A stretch of DNA of 47,887 nucleotides from Mucilaginibacter sp. (GTDB lineage: Bacteria; Bacteroidota; Bacteroidia; Sphingobacteriales; Sphingobacteriaceae). The notes under the pieces were generated by a model, which saw nothing but the letters and a program-made list of their open reading frames with translations, did no database searches and was not told where the DNA came from. Shown piece by piece: positions 1 through 7,051 of the stretch. The translations under genes and the position numbers were made by a program. The first letter of the stretch is position 1, and each line of letters begins with the position of its first letter. The DNA lies in assembly GCA_028287975.1 (NCBI GenBank), contig JAQBOP010000344.1:1-47887 (forward strand), in the 5' to 3' direction.

Positions 1-641
1 ATTCTGATAGCCCCAGGGATGTAGACGCCGCTGTACGTGTCGATGCACTGCTTAACCGTTTGTTTATCGAACCGGTATTAGGGTTGGGGTATCCGCCAGA
101 GTTAACAGTTTTGACAGATATGGAAAAATATATCTTACCGGGCGATATGGAGAACTTAAGATTTGATTTTGACTTTATAGGCCTGCAAAATTATACCCGC
201 GAAATTGTAAAGTATTCATTTTTTACGCCCTATATCCATGCCAGCCTGGTTAAAGCCGAGAAAAGAAAAGTACCCACAACAGCAATGGGATGGGAGGTTT
301 ACCCTGCTTCTATCTATCATATATTAAAAAAATATGATAAGTACCCGCAAATCAAAAAGATCTATCTTACCGAGAGTGGTGCAGCATTTGCCGATGAAGT
401 AATTGATCATAAAGTTGATGACCCTAAACGTGTCGCCTATCTGCAGGAATATTTAGGGCAGGTTTTAGAAGCAAAAAACGAAGGCTGTAAAGTAAACGGC
501 TATTTTATATGGACACTGACAGATAACTTTGAATGGGCCGAAGGCTATCATCCCCGGTTTGGAATTATCTACGTTGACTTTGAAACACAGCAACGTATTG
601 TAAAATCATCGGGCTTGTGGTATGCCGCGTTGTTGGGATGA
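1..641 (+). CDS. Glycoside hydrolase family 1 beta-glucosidase, 3' part only
   Basis: The reading frame is open from base 3 to the stop at 641, so the gene begins left of the window; about 212 C-terminal residues are visible. The GH1 catalytic nucleophile is present in the motif YLTESGAAF (Glu codon at 372-374). The family C-terminal signature GYFIWTLTDNFEWAEGY follows, then RFGIIYVDFETQQR and a closing motif that lines the aglycone side of the barrel. The acid/base NEP motif lies outside the window. GH1 enzymes hydrolyse beta-glucosides or beta-galactosides with retention of configuration. No signal peptide can be judged. The 3' end overlaps the convergent kinase gene by 36 bases. A TTG at 60 could be read as a start, but the upstream frame (DVDAAVRVDALLNRLFIEP) is typical GH1 sequence, so it is internal. 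Substrate specificity cannot be read from this part. Confidence 0.93.
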   Translation, partial: SDSPRDVDAAVRVDALLNRLFIEPVLGLGYPPELTVLTDMEKYILPGDMENLRFDFDFIGLQNYTREIVKYSFFTPYIHASLVKAEKRKVPTTAMGWEVYPASIYHILKKYDKYPQIKKIYLTESGAAFADEVIDHKVDDPKRVAYLQEYLGQVLEAKNEGCKVNGYFIWTLTDNFEWAEGYHPRFGIIYVDFETQQRIVKSSGLWYAALLG

Positions 642-2732
642 TTTTGCTGATTTTGAGTTCTTGCCGGGCATGGGCAGGCTGATAAAAAATATAGTACCGC
701 TGCCGCTGCTCTCAAACCAGATCTTACCATGCGATTTTTCAATGATCTGCTTACAGATAGAAAGGCCCAATCCAAAAGATTTCTCACCCGCCGTACCAGG
801 TCTTTGCGCAGTGGTAAACATGTTAAATACATGATCTTTTAGCTTATCAGGGATACCTATGCCATTGTCTAATACCGATACTACTATCTGATCGTCCTCT
901 TTAGCTACTTTAACAAAAATTGGCGCGCCGGTAGGGCTAAACTTTATAGCATTACTGATAAGGTTGCTGATTACCCGCCAGATCTTTTCGCGGCTTATTA
1001 ATAACTCGATCGGGTTTGATAAAGGTTCGTAAAGTATTTCCTGCCCCTTCTCTGATGCTTTAAACCGTAACAACTCTACACTTTTGTTTACCAGCGAATT
1101 GATCTCGGCAGGTTCAGGGTGTAATTCTATAGCGTTTACGTTTGTAGCCTCTAATATTTCGTTGATCAGCTCGAGCGAGTTATAGGATGTTTCTTTAACC
1201 AGGTTGATCATTTCTTTTTGCTCGTCCGTACAATCTTCATTTGCCATTACTGATATTAGCGACGCTATCCCACCTATGGGGTTACGCAGATCATGCGCAA
1301 CAGTACGTAATATCCGATCTTTTTCCTGGCTGTTTAGTTTAATGTCATTTAGTGCTTTGCCGAGCTCTGCATTTTGGCTGTTGATTTGTTGATTTAGGAG
1401 GTTAACGGTTAACACATCCCTCCTGGATCTTCGCCAGTTACGGTATACTAACAGGATAATTATGAGCGCCATTATGGCCAGGATAATGATCACAAATAGT
1501 AATATGCGCTGTATTTTATTATTATCACTTAATTGCTCAATCTGTTGTTGCTTATCATAATTATCCAGCTGTTTACTGATATTGCTTTGTTTTAACAGGT
1601 TGAGTTTTTGGATATTGGAGTCTTTAACGGTATGATAAATACGAAGATATTTTAGCCCTTTTGACAAGTCTTTTTTACGCACATAGTAATTGCTCATTAA
1701 CCTGTTCCAGTTTGCGGCAACATCAGGATTTTTTAAACTGAACGGTTGTTTGCCGATTACATTTAAAAGCTTAAACAGATCACTATCCTGCTTATGATCA
1801 TAATATAATTGCGCCAGTTTTATTTCGCTTAAAGCCGCATCATTATTATCATACCCTTCTTGCAGGTTGATCCGAATACTTTGTTTTAACAACTCAATGG
1901 CCTGTTTATAATCACCTTTTGCTGTAAATACTTCTGCTTTGTTTCCGTAAACAACGCCACGCGCCATGTCAACCATTTTTAGCCTGTCCTTAAACTGCAA
2001 GCCGTTTTGATTGATAAAATTTAAACATCGGTCAAAATATATTAGCGAACTGTCTGTCTGATTATTATGCTGATAAGATAAAGCGATGTTATCTAATAGT
2101 TCCTGATTACGATAAAACGTTAAAAAATCATGAGGCAGTACAGTGTGATAATTATGACTTTTAGTAAAATAATCTTTAGCCAGTTTATAATTTCCCATTT
2201 TATAGGTTATCATACCCATACGATACATGTAACCGGAAAGAACAACCCGGTTTAAATTGTTTTTTCCGATAAGATAGCCCTGAAAAAGATGCTGATATGC
2301 TTCGGTATACCGTTGTAACGAAAAGCAAGCATCGCCCACGGCAAAATTTGCATCTACATATAATGACGTGTATTGTTTACTGTTTACACTTTCATCGGCA
2401 ATGGCAAGTAAGGTATCAGCATATTGCAAAGCCTTTTTGCTATCATGTACATTTTGCTGATAATAAAAATAACGATATCGGTATATGTCAAATTTGTCTT
2501 CGATAGTTAAATTGCTTGAATGATCCATGAGCGAATCAAGCAAGTGCAGGCCTTCGGCACGGTTGTTACCCAAAAGTGTATCAATGTGAGAGGCTATCCG
2601 CTTATAATCCGCAGAGTTGCCGGCAACCTGTGTATTTTTTTGGTTACACGCAGTTATAACTGTTAAAGCCAACGCCAACAACCAAAAGTTACGTATAAAT
2701 TTAATAAAGAAATATTTTGGTTTACAGATCAA
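606..2732 (-). CDS. TPR-containing sensor histidine kinase, orphan
   Basis: A 708-residue hybrid of sensor and kinase. Residues 10-29 form a signal sequence ending in a lipobox-like VITAC (Cys29). Residues about 40-390 are helical TPR-type repeats, presumably periplasmic. A single membrane helix sits at about 409-430 and is followed by a short coiled segment. The kinase core has an H-box HDLRNP with His480, an N-box NLISNAIKF (Asn594), a G1 box DNGIGIP at 622-628 and a G2 box FGLGLSICKQ near 654. These are all the residues expected for an active HisKA/HATPase kinase. No response regulator is adjacent, so its partner must be elsewhere. The last 18 residues lie beyond the usual end of the HATPase fold and overlap the GH1 gene on the other strand. 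The signal is unknown; a combined lipobox and inner-membrane helix is unusual, and the lipobox may simply be a normal signal anchor. Confidence 0.92.
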   Translation of the reverse strand: MICKPKYFFIKFIRNFWLLALALTVITACNQKNTQVAGNSADYKRIASHIDTLLGNNRAEGLHLLDSLMDHSSNLTIEDKFDIYRYRYFYYQQNVHDSKKALQYADTLLAIADESVNSKQYTSLYVDANFAVGDACFSLQRYTEAYQHLFQGYLIGKNNLNRVVLSGYMYRMGMITYKMGNYKLAKDYFTKSHNYHTVLPHDFLTFYRNQELLDNIALSYQHNNQTDSSLIYFDRCLNFINQNGLQFKDRLKMVDMARGVVYGNKAEVFTAKGDYKQAIELLKQSIRINLQEGYDNNDAALSEIKLAQLYYDHKQDSDLFKLLNVIGKQPFSLKNPDVAANWNRLMSNYYVRKKDLSKGLKYLRIYHTVKDSNIQKLNLLKQSNISKQLDNYDKQQQIEQLSDNNKIQRILLFVIIILAIMALIIILLVYRNWRRSRRDVLTVNLLNQQINSQNAELGKALNDIKLNSQEKDRILRTVAHDLRNPIGGIASLISVMANEDCTDEQKEMINLVKETSYNSLELINEILEATNVNAIELHPEPAEINSLVNKSVELLRFKASEKGQEILYEPLSNPIELLISREKIWRVISNLISNAIKFSPTGAPIFVKVAKEDDQIVVSVLDNGIGIPDKLKDHVFNMFTTAQRPGTAGEKSFGLGLSICKQIIEKSHGKIWFESSGSGTIFFISLPMPGKNSKSAKSSQQRGIPQAR

Positions 2733-2804
2733 TTTTTACGGTTATAGGCCCACAAATATAATACTCAAAAGGTGCATTACAGCTATAAGGTTTGTTTATT
2801 GTGA

Positions 2805-3986
2805 CTATTTAAATGCTTCTTCGCCTGTAATATCCATTCCTGTTATCAATAAATGAATATCATGTGTACCTTCATACGTAATTACTGACTCAAGGTTCGC
2901 CATATGGCGCATTATTGGATATTCGCCGGTTATTCCCATACCTCCTAATACCTGCCTTGCCTCTCGTGCTATGTTTATCGCTATCTCAACACTATTACGT
3001 TTTGCCATGGATATTTGAGCAGGCGTCGCCCGATTTTCATTCTTTAAAGTACCCAGCCGCCAAACTAATAATTGCGCTTTAGTGATCTCGGTTATCATTT
3101 CGGCCAGTTTTTTTTGTTGTAGCTGAAACGCAGCAATAGGTTTATTAAATTGTTTGCGCTCTTTGGCATACCGTAATGCTGTATTATAACAATCCATAGC
3201 GGCACCAATAGCGCCCCACGCTATGCCATACCGTGCCTGGTTAAGGCAACCAAGCGGGCCTTTTAGTCCCGATATATTTGGCAGCAGGTTTTCTTTGGGC
3301 ACCTTAACATTATCAAACACCAGTTCGCCTGTAGCTGATGCGCGTAACGACCATTTGTTATGTGTTTCGGGGGTCGAGAAGCCATGCATTCCGCGCTCAA
3401 TAATTAATCCGTGTATTTTTCCTTGCTCGTTTTTGGCCCAAACAATGGCAATGTCTGCAAATGGCGCGTTCGAGATCCACATTTTTGCACCATTTAACAG
3501 GTAATGATCACCCGCGTCTTTAAAATTAGTGGTCATGCCACCCGGGTCAGAGCCGTGGTCGGGTTCTGTAAGCCCAAAACAACCCATTAATTCGCCGGTT
3601 GCCAATTTGGGCAGGTATTTCATTTTTTGATCTTCAGACCCGTAAGCAAAGATAGGATACATGACTAATGAACCCTGCACAGATGCGGTTGACCGGATGC
3701 CCGAATCGCCACGCTCAATTTCCTGCATAATAATGCCATAAGCTGTATAATCAAGCCCCAGGCCGCCATATTGAACAGGAATAGTTGGGCCAAAAGCCCC
3801 AATTTCAGCTAATCCTTTAAGCAGCTGTTTAGGAAATTCTGCACGCTGCGCGTAATCCTCAATAATAGGGCTTACTTCTTTTTTTACCCAATCGCGCACG
3901 CTTTTGCGTATTAGTTTATGCTCGTCGGTAAGCAATTCATCCAATTGGTAATAATCAGGAGATTCAAAAAGGTCAGTTTTTGCCAT
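2805..3986 (-). CDS. gcdH: Acyl-CoA dehydrogenase, glutaryl-CoA dehydrogenase type
   Basis: A 393-residue soluble flavoprotein covering the whole acyl-CoA dehydrogenase fold. The FAD/substrate motif GCFGLTEPDHGSDPGG lies at about 135-150, and the catalytic base is Glu372 in YEGTHDIH. The run SGIRSTASVQGSLVM (Arg98, Ser102) matches the segment that binds the distal carboxylate of glutaryl-CoA in the human enzyme (Arg94, Ser98), and the C-terminus ITGEEAF resembles the ITG..AF end of that subfamily. The likely reaction is oxidative decarboxylation of glutaryl-CoA to crotonyl-CoA in lysine/tryptophan degradation, passing electrons to ETF. A broader short-chain acyl-CoA dehydrogenase role cannot be excluded. 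It is divergent from folB across about 80 bases and has no operon partner of the same pathway nearby. Confidence 0.9.
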   Translation of the reverse strand: MAKTDLFESPDYYQLDELLTDEHKLIRKSVRDWVKKEVSPIIEDYAQRAEFPKQLLKGLAEIGAFGPTIPVQYGGLGLDYTAYGIIMQEIERGDSGIRSTASVQGSLVMYPIFAYGSEDQKMKYLPKLATGELMGCFGLTEPDHGSDPGGMTTNFKDAGDHYLLNGAKMWISNAPFADIAIVWAKNEQGKIHGLIIERGMHGFSTPETHNKWSLRASATGELVFDNVKVPKENLLPNISGLKGPLGCLNQARYGIAWGAIGAAMDCYNTALRYAKERKQFNKPIAAFQLQQKKLAEMITEITKAQLLVWRLGTLKNENRATPAQISMAKRNSVEIAINIAREARQVLGGMGITGEYPIMRHMANLESVITYEGTHDIHLLITGMDITGEEAFK

Positions 3987-4069
3987 GGGATTTTTTTAGC
4001 GTGTAAAAACAAATTTAACGAAAGGTTACTTACATTGGATATATTGTGATTGTTAATTTACTTTTGGGA

Positions 4070-4438
4070 ATGATTATAGCCTTACATGGTGCGGAGTTTT
4101 TTGCCTTTCATGGTTTTTACCCCGAGGAACGGAAATTAGGAAATTGTTTTATTGTTGATATCGATGTTGAATTTATACCAACAGCAAACATCAGCGAAGA
4201 CGATTTAGATAACTCGGTTAACTATGAGCAACTGTATGATATTGCCTGCGAGGAAATGAAGCTGCCCAAAAAGTTAATTGAAACTGTAGCGCAGGCAATT
4301 ATTGATGAGATAAAGAAACAATATGCCTTTGTTGACAGAATACAGGTGAGGGTAAAAAAAATGAACCCGCTGGTGGGGGCTAAGACCAGATATTCGAGTG
4401 TTACCATTCAATATCCAATAGGCAAGACCAATGCGTAA
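4070..4438 (+). CDS. folB: Dihydroneopterin aldolase
   Basis: A 122-residue protein of the FolB tunnelling fold. It would cleave 7,8-dihydroneopterin to 6-hydroxymethyl-dihydropterin and glycolaldehyde in folate synthesis. The family signature appears as LHGAEFFAFHGFYPEER at the N-terminus (the HG.YPEE motif with the pterin-binding Glu). A second block, NSVNYEQLYDIACEE, and the catalytic-lysine region VRVKKMNPLVG follow. A GTG at 4046 would add eight residues, but the ATG at 4070 gives the start usual for the family (MIIALHGAEFF), so 4070 is chosen. The upstream neighbour is divergent. A GlcD-like oxidase starts 45 bases downstream on the same strand and may be co-transcribed, although it has no link to folate. 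Confidence 0.93.
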   Translation: MIIALHGAEFFAFHGFYPEERKLGNCFIVDIDVEFIPTANISEDDLDNSVNYEQLYDIACEEMKLPKKLIETVAQAIIDEIKKQYAFVDRIQVRVKKMNPLVGAKTRYSSVTIQYPIGKTNA

Positions 4439-4483
4439 CTACTGTCTATCCTATTTCCGCAACTTCAGATCTTTTATAAGTGT

Positions 4484-5884
4484 ATGACTTACAATAAAAT
4501 AACCGATGATATATTAACAACAATTAAACAGATTGTAGGGGAAGGTTCGGTTATAACTAAACGAGCCGAGTTAGAACCTTATAGCCATGATGAAACCGAG
4601 GATCTGCGTTATTATCCTGAAGTAGTTGTAAAACCGGCATCTACCGAACAGGTAGCAGCATTATTAAAACTTTGTAATGAAAATCTGATCCCGGTAACGC
4701 CACGAGGTGCGGGCACCGGGCTTAGCGGAGGCGCGTTACCTGTAATGGGTGGGCTGCTCATCGCGATGGAGCGCTTTAATAAGGTTTTAAACATTGACGG
4801 GGAAAACCTGCAGGCCACTGTTGAGCCCGGTGTAATTACCGAGGAATTTATGAACAAAGTAGCGGCTAAAGGTTTACTATACCCAATAGATCCGGCAAGT
4901 AAAGGCAGCTGTTTTATTGGCGGTAATGTATCGCATGGCTCGGGCGGGCCAAGAGTTGTTAAATATGGTACCATTCGCGAATATATATTGAACCTTGAAT
5001 TGGTTTTGCCTTCCGGAGAAGTTATCTGGACAGGTGCCAATACTTTAAAATATTCATCGGGATATAATCTTACGCAGCTGATAATAGGGTCGGAGGGTAC
5101 GTTAGGGATCGTAACCAAAATTGTGGTTAAGCTTATCCCCGCGCCAACAATTGATGCCTTGATGCTGGCTTCATTTAACTCGAATGATGATGCCTGCCAT
5201 GCTGTATCAGCTATATTCAGGGCCGGCATAGTTCCGTCTGCTCTTGAATTTATGGAGCGCCGGGGGATAGAATGGGTAATAAAAAACGATGGGATAGCTT
5301 TTGACCTGGCAGATAATGATGCCGCTTTCCTGTTAATAGAGGTGGATGGCAATAACCAGGATATGGTGTTGTCTGATTGCGAAAAGATCAACACGGTTCT
5401 GGAGGAGTTTGGCTGCACCAATGTTTTGTTTGCAGATACAGCAATGAAGAAAGAAGAACTATGGCGCATCAGGCGAACCATGGGAGTATCTGTAAAAGCA
5501 AATTCGGTTTATAAAGAAGAGGATACCGTTGTACCGCGTGCCACATTGCCGCAATTAATAAAAGGTATTAAAGAGATAGGGGCCAGGTATGGGTTTGAAT
5601 CTGTCTGCTATGGTCATGCGGGAGATGGCAACCTCCATGTGAATATTGTAAAATCAAATATGAGCGACGAGGATTGGAATACTAAATTAAAAGACGGCAT
5701 ACGCGAAATATTTGAGTTAACGGTATCTTTAGGTGGCACACTATCGGGCGAGCATGGTATTGGTTTGGTTCAAAAAGATTTTATGGCGATAAAATACTCG
5801 CCGGTACATTTTGAGCTGTGGAGAGGAATAAAAAAGGTGTTTGATAGAAATTGTATACTAAATCCCGGAAAAATATTTAATTAA
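4484..5884 (+). CDS. glcD: FAD-binding 2-hydroxyacid oxidase, GlcD family
   Basis: A 466-residue protein with an N-terminal PCMH-type FAD-binding domain and a C-terminal FAD-linked oxidase domain. Visible motifs are PRGAGTGLSGGALP at about 73-86 (pyrophosphate binding), FIGGNVSHGSGGPRVVKYGT at about 144-163, YGHAGDGNLHVNI in the second domain, and SGEHGIG near residue 425. Those are diagnostic of the glycolate oxidase GlcD / D-lactate dehydrogenase family, which oxidises a 2-hydroxyacid to its 2-oxoacid. No GlcE or GlcF (iron-sulfur) gene is adjacent, so the D-lactate-dehydrogenase-like single-subunit type is as likely as glycolate oxidase. No signal peptide is seen; the protein is cytoplasmic or peripheral. 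It is followed after 24 bases by the MgtC-like gene on the same strand. Confidence 0.9.
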   Translation: MTYNKITDDILTTIKQIVGEGSVITKRAELEPYSHDETEDLRYYPEVVVKPASTEQVAALLKLCNENLIPVTPRGAGTGLSGGALPVMGGLLIAMERFNKVLNIDGENLQATVEPGVITEEFMNKVAAKGLLYPIDPASKGSCFIGGNVSHGSGGPRVVKYGTIREYILNLELVLPSGEVIWTGANTLKYSSGYNLTQLIIGSEGTLGIVTKIVVKLIPAPTIDALMLASFNSNDDACHAVSAIFRAGIVPSALEFMERRGIEWVIKNDGIAFDLADNDAAFLLIEVDGNNQDMVLSDCEKINTVLEEFGCTNVLFADTAMKKEELWRIRRTMGVSVKANSVYKEEDTVVPRATLPQLIKGIKEIGARYGFESVCYGHAGDGNLHVNIVKSNMSDEDWNTKLKDGIREIFELTVSLGGTLSGEHGIGLVQKDFMAIKYSPVHFELWRGIKKVFDRNCILNPGKIFN

Positions 5885-5908
5885 TAACTACTACTTTCAT
5901 TTTAATAT

Positions 5909-6544
5909 ATGCAGTTACCGCTACAATTTCAAATAACAGATCAGGAACTTTTAAAAATAGGGTTTGCTGTTTTTTGCGGCGGGTTATTAGGTATTGAGCG
6001 TCAGTATAAAAATAAAACCGCGGGATTTCGTACAATTATACTGATCACGCTGGGTTCGGCATTGTTTACTATGGTTGCGCAGCAAGCCGGCCTGGGTGTA
6101 AATATTAATGTTATTACCGGTATTGGTTTTATTGGCGCCGGTGTAGTATTTAAAGATAACACAGGCGTAAGCGGGCTTACTACGGCCGCGGTGATATGGG
6201 TTGCCGCCGCAATTGGTATGGCGGCAGGTGCCGGCGATTATCCTTTGGCATTAACCACAACTATAATTACTTTGCTGGTGTTGTTGCTTTTCTCATTATT
6301 GGAAAAGTATATTGACAGGGTTCATCATGATAAGCTATTTGTAATTGTATTTACAAATACAAATTATGAAAACCTGCTTTTGGTAGAAGAATTAGCCAAA
6401 ACGCATCACCTGATATCAAGACGCAGGCAGATCAATAAAGTCAATGATAGTTTACAGGTTACAATTTTAATAACCGGCCATAAAAAACACATTACCAAAT
6501 TAGACGAGAAGTTGCTGAAAATGCCCCAGGTAAGATCTTTTTAA
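5909..6544 (+). CDS. MgtC/SapB family membrane protein
   Basis: A 211-residue protein with an N-terminal block of about five hydrophobic helices (residues 15-135) and a soluble C-terminal domain of about 70 residues. The MgtC/SapB signatures are clear: GGLLGIERQYKNKTAGFRT near 24-42, then GIGFIGAGVVFKD and GLTTAAVIWVAAAIGMAAGAG. In the family these proteins are linked to growth at low magnesium and to inhibition of F-type ATP synthase, but many Bacteroidota copies have no tested role. The C-terminal part is likely an ACT-like cytosolic domain (inference). The stop codon overlaps the convergent zinc-ribbon gene by four bases. Confidence 0.9.
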   Translation: MQLPLQFQITDQELLKIGFAVFCGGLLGIERQYKNKTAGFRTIILITLGSALFTMVAQQAGLGVNINVITGIGFIGAGVVFKDNTGVSGLTTAAVIWVAAAIGMAAGAGDYPLALTTTIITLLVLLLFSLLEKYIDRVHHDKLFVIVFTNTNYENLLLVEELAKTHHLISRRRQINKVNDSLQVTILITGHKKHITKLDEKLLKMPQVRSF

Positions 6545-6735
6545 GTAGCCAAAACATAGCGCTTTCTCTGGCAGCTATAGCATTTGTATCTTTTTAATGG
6601 CATCCAGAACAAGAATGTTTTAACTAACCCACCTCTCGGAACGCGATCCTCCATACGTTTTTTACATTTTGGACAAACAGGGTAACTTTTGATAGTAGTT
6701 TGTTTGTCTTGTTGATCTTCTAACTGCAGTACCAT
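6541..6735 (-). CDS. Small zinc-ribbon protein, function unknown
   Basis: A 64-residue basic protein with two cysteine pairs, CPKC (residues 21-24) and CYSC (about 52-55), separated by roughly 28 residues, the spacing expected of a zinc ribbon. Between them is RVPRGGLVKTFLFWMPLKRYKC. No signal peptide or catalytic residues are seen. Its 3' end overlaps the end of the convergent MgtC-like gene by four bases. Short lone zinc ribbons of this kind are frequent in Bacteroidota and usually uncharacterised. The cysteine spacing argues that it is a real gene and not a chance frame. Confidence 0.75.
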   Translation of the reverse strand: MVLQLEDQQDKQTTIKSYPVCPKCKKRMEDRVPRGGLVKTFLFWMPLKRYKCYSCQRKRYVLAT

Positions 6736-7051
6736 ACAAATAAATAGGTGTATTGTTTTTTAAACTCAAAATTATCTACACAAATATAAATGTTTACACA
6801 GGAATAAATCTTAAATAATCATTAAAAGTTTCGTAAAAAGAAAGGTGTATTTTGAAAAAATAGCAATTTTTGAACCTAATCTTAATTTAACATTATCTTT
6901 TTAAGTAATTAATATGCATTTGCGACACAGATACCAATATGCTTTTCTCAAGACAATATTTTAATTCAAAATTTTAACTGTAGTATCATTGGTATCCGCG
7001 TTTTTTATAATATATTTATCGTTACCAATTTAATAAACGATAAGCTTATCA
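6736..7051. other. A+T-rich intergenic region with inverted repeats (divergent leader region)
   Basis: A 316-base non-coding stretch separates the divergent zinc-ribbon and PKD-protein genes and must hold both promoters. It is strongly A+T-rich. A nine-base inverted repeat, GATACCAAT at 6930-6938 and ATTGGTATC at 6988-6996, is separated by 49 bases. A perfect 12-base palindrome, GATAAGCTTATC, sits at 7039-7050 directly before the ATG at 7052. Neither repeat is followed by a T-tract, so they look like protein-binding sites or chance dyads and not terminators. No RNA gene was recognised. Confidence 0.5.

Noticed and set aside
4612-5481. A 289-codon open frame antisense to the GlcD-like gene
   Set aside because: It lies wholly inside a clear family gene on the other strand, has no recognisable motif, and such long antisense frames are common in genes with skewed codon use.
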